Part shown: piece by piece, positions 23,100 through 34,140 of the stretch
Layout: the number at the start of each line of letters is the position of its first letter
How positions within the stretch are numbered: the first letter of the stretch is position 1
Source of the DNA: Lolium rigidum
Lineage: Eukaryota > Streptophyta > Magnoliopsida > Poales > Poaceae
Reading direction: 5' to 3'
DNA: 64,000 bases
Assembly (NCBI RefSeq): GCF_022539505.1
Contig: NC_061509.1
Location: 206,732,254 to 206,796,253 of the forward strand
Program-made: the position numbers and the translations under genes
The notes under the pieces: generated by a model
The model's input: the letters and a program-made list of their open reading frames with translations, nothing else
Told to the model about the DNA's origin: nothing
Databases searched by the model: none

Positions 23100-25270
23100 C
23101 CTAACACACACACGCATAATCAGTTCTCCTGTGGTGAATTAGGGCAGTGGGTCTATTACAAAGATACTTTGCATGTATAATTTCTTTCCACAACTCTACA
23201 TTGTTTTCCAACTTCCACCACCATTTACAAGTAAGTTAATGTTCATTTTATCAAGGTTTTTAATTCCCAGACCCCCTATGTCTTTTGTCCTACAAAGGAT
23301 TTGCCATTTGACCATATGATACTTCCGAACAAAATGACCACCTTGCCAGAAAACCTTCTCTGAATTCTCAAATGCTTCTCACAAAAAGTTATGGGAATCT
23401 AAATAAAGACATGTAATAAGTGTAAATTTCTTTCGAAGAAGAATCAATCAAAACTTTCCTAGCAGCCGAAGACATGGAACCCCTTGCCACCAATACAGCT
23501 GTTTCAAGCACCTTTCTTCAATAAAATTTAAAACTATAATAATCCTAATTCTAGAACCACTAACAGGAGCACCTAGATATTTCATACGCCAACTGCCTAA
23601 CCGACAGTTTAAAATTTCAGAATAATATTCTAATTTTACACTGTCCTCTAGAACCAACATCACTTCACTCTTGTCAAAATTAATTTTCAACCCATCCATC
23701 TCCTGAAACAGATAAAGAAGATTTTTAACATCCATAGCCATATCAATGCTATCTTGGAACATAACTATAGTATCATCAACATATTGTAAGATACAGATCC
23801 CATTATCAACTATATGAGGGTCTAACCCTTTAATCAAACCATTGTTTTGTTTTGTTTTTGCCTTCCTGAACATTCTTCCTAAAATATCCCCAGCTGCATT
23901 AAACAACAAAGGAAAAATTGGATCTCCTTATCTCCCACCTTGAAAGTGCCAAAAATATTCCCTAAAGAGTTATAATTCTTACACATAAAGTGCTCCGAAC
24001 CGTCACTTTTTTCATCCAGCCACACCAAGTATCATTAAAACAACTGAGTTCCAAACTCTTGAACAATGTTCCAATCTAATTTATCCTGGGCTTTTTCAAA
24101 ATCAATTTTTAACACCACTCCCTATTTCTTTCTTATTCTAGATTCATGTAAGATTTCATGTAAAGACATAACCCCATCCATAATATTTCTACCCTTACAA
24201 AAGACATTTTGATAAGATAGTATAACTATATCAATAGCAGAATCAAAACGAAGAGACAGAACCTTAGAAAAGATTAAAAAACATTCAGCAAATAAAGTGA
24301 ACTAAACAAATGAATCATATCTGCACCTTTCTTTTTAGGTATGAGAGTAGTAAGTTTGAAATTCCTCACAAAGATGCACTAAATCATGCTTGATTACTTG
24401 CCAACAAGTTTGAAAGAATTCAGTAGGAAGACCACCAGACCATGTTGCTTTGTTTCGCTCGATTTGAAAAATGGCAGCTCGAATTTCCTCCTCATCAAAA
24501 GATATACATAACTCAAGATTTTGAAGAACTGAAAGTTTTTCATCATCTAACCACAAATCTGGGTCTAATTGTAGAGAGGAATTGTTATCTTCCCAAAAAA
24601 GAGTCTTATAATAGGTTGTTGCATGTTCCAAGATCTCAACATCACCAACTATTTCCTTATCCTGGGACTGTAGCCTAAAAATTGTATATTTCATTATCCT
24701 ACCATTGGCCATCATGTGAAAATATTCAGTATTGATGTCACCTTTTAGCAACCAATTTTCATTTGATCTACTGTACCAAAAAAAAGTTCATGAGCTTCAC
24801 AAATGCCAAGTAATTCCTTATGTATTTTTGACATGTAAACCAACTCCTCAGCCGATAAAGGATTCAATTTTTTCAAAATCTCAAAGTCTTTAATCTCCAA
24901 AAGGATAAGTTTCTTCCTGTTAAGCTAACTGCCTCTCAAATTTATCCCCCAATACGTTAGGGCCATTTTTTACGTTCTTAAGTTTGGAAATGAAAGCACT
25001 CCGGGCATCTTCCCCCCCTAACCGGAATGAACCGTGCTTTTTGACTCTATCCAAAAAATCAACCTCCTTCTCCTAAAAAAAACTCATATCTAAAAGAAGT
25101 AGAAGGTTTTACTTGCACATTATTCAGACTAGGAATCAGAGGATTATGGCCTGAATAATCTCTCGCCACTTTTTGAACCATTGACAAAGAAAAAAAGATG
25201 CTCCCAACCCCTTGAAACCAAAACCCTATCCAAATTTTCTAAAGTGGGATTCTTATGCTTACTGACTTTA
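23100..25270 (-). mobile_element. Decayed LINE coding region (minus)
   Basis: Minus-strand reading gives RT blocks in order from right to left. An ERNKATWSGGLPTEFFQTCW block lies near 24420-24475. An LQYVDDTIVMF catalytic box lies near 23765-23800. LGAPVSG follows near 23555-23575. WKLENNVELWKEIIHAKYL lies near 23160-23215. The first and second open pieces are 24335-24751 and 23448-23909. Stops and frameshifts separate them. It lacks a recognisable 3' UTR and belongs to a different LINE lineage or copy from 1-3125. Confidence 0.82.
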
Positions 25271-25781
25271 TTTCATCTGTAAGATTTGAAATCATATGAA
25301 TTTTTCTTATGTGCCGTTTTGCATGCGATTTCATAGGAAAAATACTTCTTAATAGAAACTTTGGTATGCGCACACCTATTAGTTTAGACAAAATTGTGCA
25401 TGCTTCCTGTGGTGCAACGAAACGTCTATTAGTACATAGTATTAATTTGTTTTTGTTTTCCTGTAAGATTTCATATACATAAATTTGATCGTACTATTTC
25501 CTATCTATAATATCTAAATAGGAGCAACCCACTAAGTGATTTCTCTCAACATGCAAGGTATCCACATCAGCGAGCCTCTAATTGGTCCACATCATTCATC
25601 CATCCATGTAGATCCGTTTTTCTAATTGTTTTCTTGAGCCACCTAATCTGCTAAGCCACGTCATTAGCTAAAAGAAAAATCAACATAAGTGAGACTGGCC
25701 GCCCTGCAACGTTCGGTTCTCCAGCAAATAATTTCTATCAGTAACAGCTACGGGAGTCGAACAGCCCTGGTAGTGGTGTTT

Positions 25782-26613
25782 TTTTTTGACAATCAATACC
25801 ACATATATTCATAATAATAAATAGTACATGGTAGAGATACACGAGCTATCTTCAGCGATTACAAAATAAAATCTAAAAGATACTAGCAAATCTTCGAGGT
25901 CTTCAAACTCTATCTTCTTCCAAAGCATAATCTTGTACTTTTCTGAAGGCAGCCAAAGATAGATAACAAACCATAAACCTGTAAATACCAACGAAGGTTC
26001 TCCCATAACTTTAATTTGAGCCGCAATGCCAAGGCTGCGTGCACGCACGCAACCATTAAAGTAATCAATCAACATCGGCAAGAGTACCAACACCAGTATG
26101 TCAGGGAATAAAAACCGATCTGCCTTGTCGACGTTGATGGAGAGCCGAGAGTATGAATCACCATTGTCGAGGACGTAGCAACCGGGATAAAAACTGCGAG
26201 GATAATCCTCCTCGCGGCAACCATGAGAAAAGATCCAAGATCGATCTGGCGAAGCAAGATCTGAACACCCATACCTAGATAATTGTAATCTTTCAACACC
26301 ACCATTGACGTCGGGAAGGAGATCTCGTCGTCGAACGAAAGGCTGAAGATCACTTATTGCAGACGATGTCATCTTCATTGCGGGGAAACCAACAAGAAAA
26401 CAGCGACCAAAATCCTAACATAGACTACTGAAAAAACTACTTTTATTAAAAACTCCACGCATAGATCGGGTTCACCACTCCTCCCGACGCCGGCGAAGCC
26501 GGTCGGAGGAGGGGGAACCGATCTATGGAGGAGGCTGAAGGGAGGTGGCTAGGGTTTTTTCTTCGGAGGCGGCGGCTGAACTAGAGCCAAGCGCTTAATG
26601 TAAACTACAACTT
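25782..26613 (-). mobile_element. Poly(A)-tailed non-LTR retrocopy with 17-bp target duplication
   Basis: The 17-mer CCCTGGTAGTGGTGTTT occurs at 25765-25781 and again at 26614-26630. On the minus strand the insert ends in an A-run directly against the left copy, as expected from target-primed reverse transcription. The 832-bp insert begins at its 5' end with a GC-rich CCCTAGCC..CGCCGGCG leader and holds one open frame. It could be a non-autonomous LINE or a processed copy of a host transcript; I do not recognise the source. Confidence 0.82.
25809..26378 (-). CDS. 189-residue ORF within the retrocopy, unknown
   Basis: The frame starts about 235 nt from the 5' end of the retrocopy and runs almost to its tail. 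It encodes a mixed N-terminal half (FVRRRDLLPDVNGG, SFYPGCYVLDNGD) and a hydrophobic stretch near residues 85-105 (PDILVLVLLPMLIDYF), which could be a membrane segment. No family is recognised. An intact frame from near the 5' end to the 3' end is compatible with a recently retrocopied short gene, or with chance in a non-autonomous LINE. The overlapping frame at 26069-26353 is likely a shadow. Confidence 0.35.
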   Translation of the reverse strand: MKMTSSAISDLQPFVRRRDLLPDVNGGVERLQLSRYGCSDLASPDRSWIFSHGCREEDYPRSFYPGCYVLDNGDSYSRLSINVDKADRFLFPDILVLVLLPMLIDYFNGCVRARSLGIAAQIKVMGEPSLVFTGLWFVIYLWLPSEKYKIMLWKKIEFEDLEDLLVSFRFYFVIAEDSSCISTMYYLLL

Positions 26614-27754
26614 CCCTGGTAGTGGTGTTTATTATACCATCCACTCATATTCTCGCACGCTGGAGTGACTATCCGTACAATCATCTTTACATATTGCTTC
26701 TTCTATGACTTGGACACTTTTCATTTTCCATAGAGCAACGTGGAGCAGGTCCTGCCATTGCATACTAGGCAACCATCAGTCTCTTACAGACCTATGTCCG
26801 TGACTCTGTGTATCCCGAGTACATAGCAATATCACAGCCGCATTACCGTGATTTTTTTTTTGTTTTGATGTGTGTGTTAATTCCGGTCCCTTGCATATAT
26901 GGATAAATTTCTCATAATATATACTAATTCTGGGCATTTTTTTCAGATTTGCAAGATTGCATCAGTTTTGCTTGTGTCTTTTTATCATACATCACACAAG
27001 GTAAGCCCTCTCCTCCTCAATAAGATCATCACACTAAAGTTATGTCCAGTTCTCACTATCAACTTGCAGTACAAATGAATGAGTTTGCAAGCTGAACCCT
27101 GTCCTCCTCCACGGGATGTATTTTCTAAGTATTAGTAGGATAGATTTTTTTTAGGTATTTATTTATTATGCACTTCCTGGGTTCCTCCATCTCTGAATGA
27201 TTTCAATGGGCTGCACTTCTTCTTCCAAGCATCTATGTATTGTTTGTTGTTCGAGATTTATTAATTCCAAACCACGATCCATAACACACGTGGATCGCTC
27301 TGTGCCCAATTTCCATAATGAAAGCTTCTTTATTATTTCACAGATATTATTCATTATATGTATAGCAAGCATCTTCATACAAGTATTTTCAGAAGATTAA
27401 CATATCATTAATTTCTCTGGTCAATGTTATTTGGAATATGAAGGATTGATATGGAGTAGCTCACGTACATCATAACGACATTTTGGCGACACCACTATCA
27501 CCATTATATTGGTTGCTATGTTGGAGATTTTACTGACCAACGTAACTATATCTCTCCCTGACAATGTTCAGCACCAGCGAATTTTCCCACAAATGATGCT
27601 TATTGGCCGCTATGTATTGTAAAAATGTAAAATAATTTTTAAAAAACGATTTAACTAATAATTGTTGTAGCTCATTTAAAGAAGTATATCTAATGTCTAT
27701 GTACTTTCGAGGCCACATACCCATCTATCCTATAGCTATTTTTAAATAAATATC

Positions 27755-27770
27755 CCGCAGCAACGTGCGG
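27755..27770 (+). other. Helitron 3' terminal hairpin
   Basis: CCGCA and TGCGG pair as a 5-bp stem around GCAACG, 8 nt before the terminal CTAG. This placement is characteristic of Helitron 3' ends, where the hairpin is thought to signal termination of transfer. Confidence 0.75.
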
Positions 27771-27873
27771 AAAATTATCTAGTTTCTGCAGCTTTAATAA
27801 CCAAACAAACCCTTAATCACATCTATCATACGTCAACATTGCATTAATTAGAGGTAAACCTCATATCATCCTC

Positions 27874-28116
27874 AGACTAGCCACAGTTGGAGTATCATAT
27901 ATAGGTAGTATCATGCATGCCATGTAGGCAAAAATCTTATGTGGCACATCAATTAATGAGAAGATCGAGAGGTAATAGTAGTATTATAGGTAGATACCGT
28001 ATCATAGCATGTAAAACTAGAAATTTTAGTGGCAAACACATCACGTACACATATTTGCATTGAGATATAATGAAACTATGATACTAATTAATGATACTAT
28101 CCATTGTAACTAGTCT
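27874..28116. mobile_element. MITE with about 25-bp imperfect terminal inverted repeats
   Basis: The left end AGACTAGCCACAGTTGGAGT and right end ending CATTGTAACTAGTCT pair as inverted repeats over about 25 bp with several mismatches. The 243-bp element is AT-rich and non-coding. The terminus resembles Mutator-type grass MITEs, but a 9-bp duplication was not evident. Confidence 0.65.
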
Positions 28117-29019
28117 CAGGAGTTTGTTGCATCCATCCCAACCTCGAGGTTAGCCTAGCCCTCTCTTTGATCCCGGAGAGAGATAGAAGGAAGAGGAGGC
28201 CACGCTAGCAGCTGAGGGCGCCAGCTCCGTTCCCAGCCCTCGGCTAGAGACACTAGGCGAGCTAGCCTTGCCTACAATAACTTAAACCCATGATTTGTTC
28301 TAATTTATTTTAGATTTACATTAACTTTGAGATTTAGAGTACAAAGTTAAGTTTAGCACTATCTAATTTACCAGGTATTTTAGAGTAAATTTGTTGTTCT
28401 AATTTAGCTTAGAGAAACTTTATTAGAACTATCTCATATTTGTAGTTACACTAGTGCATATTAGCACTGTAGTGACGTGGCAAAATCGTCATTAGTACCG
28501 CTATTTTTTCACGCTTTTGCCGACTTGACACCACTTTTATTTTTTACTGCCAGCGTTGCCCCGATGCGCCATGCCATGCCACCATCACTAATGAAGTTGT
28601 GGCGATGTGAAGGATCGCTCGCCCCCAAAAAAAAGGTGGATCCGTGGAATGTAAAGCAACACACCAGGAGTCGATTACATAATCCCACCGCGTTATTGTT
28701 TGAAATTCCATAGAATTACGGCATGGGAAATTTAAACTAATTTGAACCAAAAGTTCAATGAGGATTTCATTCAAATTTAGGACAATTTAGAGATTTGAAT
28801 GAAATTCAAAATGGAAAATTAAACACTAATCTACTGGCGTTGGTCGAAGACACTGAAGTCTAGGTCGTCTTCTTCAAAATTGTTGCCTCTGTCACGGTGA
28901 CCGTCATTGTCGACGGTGATGATGCCCATATCCTCAGCCGACTGCTGACCGGCAGCCTCTTGCGATAACGGCACGACGGGGTTAGCCCTGCAACGCCGTG
29001 CACTGGCCTGTAACGTCGT
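28117..29019. other. No assignable feature
   Basis: Mixed sequence with a local near-repeat of TTTAGAGTA/TTTAGCTTAGA words at 28320-28420. The CACTAGTGCAT at 28449 resembles a CACTA end, but no partner was found. From about 28840 the style becomes that of the tandem array that follows. Confidence 0.35.
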
Positions 29020-29370
29020 GGAGCTTGGCGCTACCCTCCGTTAACAGAGAGCGTACAAGGTGTGCACCCGTCGAAACGACTAAGAAAAGGAGGGTACCGT
29101 GGTGTGGGACACTACCCCTTAGTGCAGTGGGGGTCGGTGCTACTCTTTGATAACAGAGAGCATGCAAGGCGTGCACCCCCAAAACGACTAAGGGGAAGGT
29201 AGCGCCACGACCTTGGGAGCTTCCCCTATAGCGTCATGGTGGTCGGCCCTACCTTCCAATAATAGATAGCATGATAAGCATGCACCCGCCGAGATTTCTA
29301 AGAAAAGGAGGATAGCGCCAGACTTGGCGCTATTCCTATAGCGTCCTAAGCTGGCGTGCTACTCTCCTTT
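29020..29370. repeat. About 110-bp tandem repeat, three copies plus a partial
   Basis: Units start near 29024, 29134 and 29244, with a partial from about 29352. Each has a TTGGCGCTACC-like start, an AACAGAGAGC(A/G)T core, an AAGG(C/T)GTGCACCC segment and an ACTAAG(A/G)(A/G)AAGG end. Copies differ at many positions, so the array is old. GGTAGCGCC words recur here and at 59150-59250, on the far side of the nested transposons, suggesting both belong to one larger pre-existing element. Confidence 0.7.
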
Positions 29371-29889
29371 TCCTTTGCATTTTCAGCACTCTCTTTTTCT
29401 TTGCACTTTTACAACAAACAAGATTACTACAAACAAGGAAGCAAATAAGATAACAAAATATGGCAGCAAATGCACATCTTTGGCCAGTAAATCACACAAC
29501 GACATGTTCGCAAGCATTTGTAGTTCATGGAAGCAAATACGGACAAGTTAACAACCAAATACGACACTTATTCATTGACATAAGCATCAATTTCATGAAG
29601 TAATCACATCTACGCCCTCCGTCTCCTAAGCCTAAGCCTTCTCCGAATCTTCGCAGGCTACTCCTCTTCCTCGCTAACATCGCCATCATTCTCTTTCTCC
29701 TGTGTTGAATTCTCCAAAACAACATTCTTCTTCTTCTTGTCGTCCATCTTCTTCTTGTCGTACGCTTACGGTGTATATCTATCCTCTCTTGTCCCCTTCC
29801 TAGACTTGAACCAAAATCGTGGACTTTGTTATCCTCCAGCAGCTGTCATCTCATCAAGGATCTAAAAGTAATAACGTTAAAGTCACAAT
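29371..29889. other. No assignable feature
   Basis: Low-complexity CTTCTTCTT stretches lie near 29725-29760. Short minus-strand frames show no domain. By position this could be the 3' end or downstream flank of the minus-strand PMD gene. Confidence 0.35.
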
Positions 29890-31200
29890 ATAGTGTATGC
29901 TACAAGTTTTAGAATGTATGGTAGAGAAAATATCGTACCTCCTCGTGCTCCATTTGATGACCATCTTCACGAGTCAATGAGGCATAAAATCCACCACTAT
30001 CACTTGGAGCAATCTCGGGGACATGACAACCCATTAGGTTTCCTAGCCGACGTAACCGAGAGGTGCTACGATGAGAACGGAAAAACAGGTTATTAGGGTG
30101 TTGAACCAAGATATACATGCACCGAGAGGAAGCACAGTTTGGTGACATACCTTAACAAACACTCTTAGGGAATTTTCACCCTTCTAGCCCCGAGGAAATG
30201 CGAGATCTTTCTCCCATTCATCGTCCTGCCGCGTGACCTCAAGCACTATAAAAAAATAGGTAAATTCTCTGTTTATGTTGAAAGAAATGATATTGAGTAA
30301 ATAGTATCACAAAGTTGATGACTGGAGCAAATTCAATTTGGCTATCGTCTCTAGCAAGGCGGTTGTAGTCGGCTTTCTCAAATTCGTCGAAATATGTCAG
30401 CTCTTCCAATAGATGCTCGTTCCAAGAATCCGAGCACAACTCAACACGAGTCCTCAGATTAAACCATTGCATATAGTGGTTGAATTCACTTTAGGAGAAA
30501 TGCATGAGTTCAGCCCCCGGTTTTCATTAGCCCGTGTCACTCCATCAATGAACTTGATGGATGTACGAGTGATGGAATGTTTGCCAATCCTTGTGCTTCT
30601 TCTGTCTTTTTCTTTCCAACCTTGATATAAAGGATAAGAAAAATTAGCACCATTTAGATTTATTGCACTGGAAAAGTTTAAGCATGGACACTCACTTGTG
30701 AAGTTCAATTTTCATCTCCTTGATATAACCCAAATTGGGGCATCACACGGTGTGGCCGATGAAACTCCGCCGCAAACAAGCATACCGAGGGGCACATTAT
30801 GGTACAAAGATGCCTTTCCTAAATGCACTTTGGGTTCAACTCGAACTGGTAAGCGTTGCCAAAGTTGTCCTCATATCCATATATCTCTCATATAACCTGC
30901 AACATAGCAAAACATGTCGAATAATTACTCTGTCATGAATTCGAGACGAAGCAGGACATAGACAACACAAAGGAAAATGATGGCATGAAAATTAATACCT
31001 GGTCTACGGTGAGGGTGTCGAAGTCATTTATGTACTGCGAGTACATCCTCTAGGGGGGCTAGTGAACTCGGATACCACATCCCACCGAAACTTGCATGTA
31101 GCCCGTTGGAGTGGGTTGCCATGATAATTCCACGGCTGATAACTAACATTGGGTGGCCGCCCGACTGGGAAGTGCCCCCACATCTAGACCGAAACAACAA
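29890..31200 (-). pseudogene. Plant mobile domain (PMD) protein gene fragment
   Basis: Minus-strand translation in pieces gives PMD-family blocks in order. WGHFPVGRPPNVSYQPWNYH lies near 31100-31170, then DVVSEFTSPP near 31060-31085. MYSQYINDFDTLTVDQ at about 31005-31052 is followed by GTATTAAT, a good donor site. EFHRPHRVMPQFGLYQGDEN lies near 30710-30770. WKEKDRR..GKHSITRTSIKFIDGVTRANENRG is near 30515-30610, and YMQWFNLRTRVELCSDSWNE near 30400-30470. PMD proteins are domesticated transposon proteins, and the domain is also carried by grass transposons. Stops and frame changes, and separation from its 5' side by the CACTA insertion at 31245, argue for a pseudogene inside an older element. 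Exon limits are approximate. Confidence 0.65.
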
Positions 31201-31265
31201 AACCTCTCTTGTTTTCCATCATGCAACAAGAATCGTCAAGCTACCACTAGTAGGAAAGGTCTCAT

Positions 31266-31461
31266 CTGTGGCGCACCAAAAAGGACATTCTGTGGTGCAT
31301 GGGCGGTGCGCCACAGAATTCTTGCCACAAAAATAAGAATTATGTGGTGCACCTGCCCATGCGCCACAGAAAGTCTTATTTATGTGGCGCACCAGGCAAA
31401 GTGCGCCACAGAAACAGAAAGTCTTATTTCTGTGGCGCACCGGCGGTGGTGCGCCACAGAT
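31266..31461. repeat. CACTA left subterminal palindromic repeats
   Basis: Four units pair TGTGG(C/T)GCA with TGCGCCACA across short loops, for example TCTGTGGCGCACC and GGTGCGCCACAGA at 31429-31461. Subterminal repeats of CACTA elements are transposase-binding sites, and here each unit can also form a hairpin. Confidence 0.85.
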
Positions 31462-31559
31462 TTTTTTTTAATTTCAAAAAAATGGCGGCCAGATCTAGAT
31501 CTAGATCTGGGGCCACCGACTTTTTTTTTTTGAATTTTTTTTGAAATTTCACCGGTAGG

Positions 31560-31990
31560 TTGCCGGAGTTGGGTGGTTGGGTACGTGGGTGGGGTGGGGT
31601 GGGGTGGGGTGGGTGGGTGGGTGGGTGGAGGAGGAGGCCGTCCGGAGGAGGTGGTGGTGGTGGAGTAGGAGGAGGAGGAGGTGGTGGTGGTGGTGGAGGA
31701 GGAGGTAGTGGTGGAGGAGGAGGAGGTGGTGGTGGTCGAGGAGGAGGATGAGGTGGTGGTCGCCGGAGGAGGAGAAGGTGGTGGTGGAGGAGGAGGTGGT
31801 GGTGGTCGCCGGAGGAGGAGAAGGTGGTGGTGGTGGAGGTGGTGGTGGTGGTGGTGGAGGAGGGGGTGGTGGTGGAGGAGGAGGAGGAGGAGGTGCTTGC
31901 CGGAGAAGGAGAAGGTGGTGGTGGTGGTCGCCGGAGGAGGAGGTCACCAGGTGGAGGAGAGGAGGGAGGAGAAATGTAGGAGGAGAAGTG
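31560..31990 (+). repeat. G-rich GGT/GGA low-complexity tract
   Basis: About 430 bp in which the plus strand is almost only G, T and A in GGTGGT, GGAGGA and GGGGT units. Four or more GGGG/GGG runs lie at 31590-31625. It lies in the CACTA left arm. All six frames are open for long stretches (poly-Gly, poly-Val, poly-Pro), which is compositional and not coding. Confidence 0.85.
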
Positions 31991-32353
31991 GAGAAGTGGA
32001 GGAGAAGAAGTGGAGAAGTGAGCGCCAGAAAATTCAAATTTTCAAGTAACATTCTATGCGCCACAGTTTTTTTTCGAATTTTCTATTTTGCAGGAAAAAT
32101 CTTGACTCTACCATAACTTTTTGCTCTTTTCGAATTTGGATGTAGAATTTTCTCCCGGTTATTTTGATATATTCTGCGTTTTTTTCCGAGTTCGTATGCA
32201 ACCAGAAATCCAGTTTGATGATTTTGTAACGCAATTTTGCAAAAAAGATCGAAATTCATGTTTATTAATTTTCAGTGGTACTAGATGACATAATACATGG
32301 GCACCTCGAAGGATTTTATTTTTTGAAATTTCTATCTATTTCTTTTATATTTT

Positions 32354-33520
32354 TGTTGCCTACCAAAACCCACCGGCGAGCAGCGACGGGCAACACGTAG
32401 AGCCGGGAGGCTCCCAGGACTGCTGGTGGATCCTGGTCCCTCGGGCAACGGCCCGCAATGCTCCTGCACGCGTCCTGGCGGTTGCGAGGGCGTGCCACCT
32501 GACCTATACCTGGTCAGGAAGGTGATGGATTGCTTCGACTAATTTCTTGCATGGTAAACACGTAAACATTAAATACGAGCCCCGATCGGCTCTTAGATTG
32601 TTCTGTGGATCGGCTCAAGGAGCTGATTGCCCCATGGTCCACGTTGGGTTTACGATGACATGGGGATCCTGCCTTATCAATATCAAGCTAAACCAATCTA
32701 CGACAGTCTAGGGTTTTCACCGCATAACCGAAACATCCTACAGGTAATTGAGCCTAGCAGATACGTAGGATGATGGAAAACCAGCCCTAAAGAGGCCTAA
32801 AAACCAACATGAAGTTGATCCCCAGAACAATCCCTCGAGGGCTTAATAAACCACACCTTACGCACTACCGGATCGTTCAACCCGTTTGCAAGGCCTAACC
32901 ATGCAGATATCAAACTAATCCTTGTAGAACAAGGAACAACTATAACAGATCGGATCTACTAAACAAAGATTAAGCAAGATGATGCCCTTACACCCAAAAT
33001 AGGTGTAAGGGCAGCTAGATATTGAGGGGCAGTGTAGCTAAGCAAGCATATCATAAAAGCATCGACGTAAGCCCCAAAACATCTACGATAAGGGTGTTGC
33101 TCGCTATCAAAAAGGCTTCAGCACGAGCAACACCAACAACGAATAAAGTAATACCGCCTAGATCGCAAGATGCGATCTAGGCGGCATGTTGCTTACCCGG
33201 GAGAAACCCTCGAAACAAGGGGTGGCGATGCGCCTAGATTGGTTTGTTGTGAACGTGATCGTCCTGCTTTCTCAATAACCCTAGGTACATATTTATAGTC
33301 CGTGGACTTTCTATCTTGGGAACAAACCCAGCTGTGTACGACTAAAGTCTATCTCTTAATTCTAAACATAACACGTAATCTACCATAAAATACAGATACA
33401 CGGGCAATCTAGCCCAAATTCTCGCACAAGGCCGATTCAGAGACACTTCATATGCATGTCCTCTAAGCCCTTCTTCGATCACGGCCCATCTCCGGACTTG
33501 GTTAAAATCTGGTGATAACA
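32354..33520 (-). repeat. 3' LTR of the long Gypsy element
   Basis: The LTR is 1167 bp, the same length as the 5' copy. Its hairpin stem CCGCCTAGATCGCA lies at 33154-33167 with partner 33171-33184. The sequence just beyond it (33521-33531) is the complement of the purine tract that primes plus-strand synthesis. Confidence 0.92.
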
Positions 33521-33819
33521 CATGCCCCCTGGTTTTGGCAATGATAATTTCAAAACCACTCTGTTTTTTCTTCGTAGGGTCACGTCGTGGCAGAGCAGAA
33601 CCATCTGTTATCACCAGAATTTGACCGAGTCAGAGGTGGGCCGCGATCAAGATGGACTTGAAGATTATATATAGAAGAAATACATGAATCGGCCTCGTAT
33701 GCAACGTTTGGGCTAGTTTACCCTTGTATCATGTAACATATTAGATTACGTGTCGGTTAGGAGTTAGAGTTTTACCCGTGCACGGTTAGGTGCACACCTA
33801 AATTAGAAAGTCCCCGGGA

Positions 33820-33828
33820 CTATAAATA
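33820..33828 (+). promoter_or_regulatory. LTR TATA box of relative A
   Basis: CTATAAATA is conserved in all six LTRs of the three elements (for example minus strand near 50517-50525). It lies about 105 nt before the first leader hairpin, so the hairpins should be in the transcript. Confidence 0.7.
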
Positions 33829-33933
33829 TGTATCTAGGGTTTATGGAATAAACAACAACCAACGTTCAACCACAAACAAATCTCGGCGCATCGCCAACTC
33901 CTTCGTCTCGAGGGTTTCTACCGGTAAGCACCA

Positions 33934-34140
33934 TGCTGCCTAGATCGCATCTTGCGATCTAGGCAGCACAAGCCTGCCCACGTTGTTCATGCGTTGCTCG
34001 TACTGAAGCCTTTTTGATGGCGAGCAACGTAGTTATCTTAGATGTGTTAGGGTTAGCATTGTTCTTCGAATTACATGCTTTCGTTATGCAACCCTTGCAC
34101 GTCTAGCCGCCCTTACACCTATCTTAGGTGTAGGGGCGGC
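33934..34140 (+). other. Three conserved LTR leader hairpins
   Basis: Hairpin 1 (33934-33968) has a perfect 16-bp stem starting TGCTGCCTAGATCGCA around a TCT loop. Hairpin 2 (33992-34000 with 34021-34029) pairs CGTTGCTCG with CGAGCAACG. Hairpin 3 (34106-34140) pairs GCCGCCCTTACACCTA with its partner, one G-T pair, around another TCT loop. All occur in every LTR of the three elements. Between the long element and relative A, stem 1 changes T-A to C-G and stem 2 changes C-G to T-A, which preserves pairing. A role in dimerisation, packaging or translation of element RNA is inferred. Confidence 0.7.

Larger units (their letters stand above)
25504..27782 (+). mobile_element. Non-autonomous Helitron
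   Basis: The left end begins TCTATAATATCTAAATAGG directly after an A (25503). The right end finishes with CTAG at 27779-27782 directly before a T (27783). Insertion between A and T, 5' TC, 3' CTRR and a subterminal hairpin at 27755-27770 are the Helitron signature. No RepHel helicase is encoded in the 2.3 kb, so mobility would need a partner. It carries a retrocopy at 25782-26613. Confidence 0.75.

Noticed and set aside
28449..28459. CACTAGTGCAT as a second CACTA terminus
   Set aside because: No inverted partner, subterminal repeats or 3-bp duplication could be found.
29020..29370. CRISPR-like regular repeats
   Set aside because: The units are about 110 bp, diverged and contiguous, with no constant short repeat and unique spacers; the context is plant transposon DNA.
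31549..32064. A 171-residue minus-strand ORF with long poly-proline
   Set aside because: It is forced by the GGT/GGA low-complexity tract; all frames are open there and no domain or start context supports it.
33934..33968. Perfect hairpin in the LTR as a microRNA gene or terminator
   Set aside because: It is repeated in every LTR of the family and lies in the element leader; a 3-nt loop and 16-bp stem are too short for a plant pre-miRNA.
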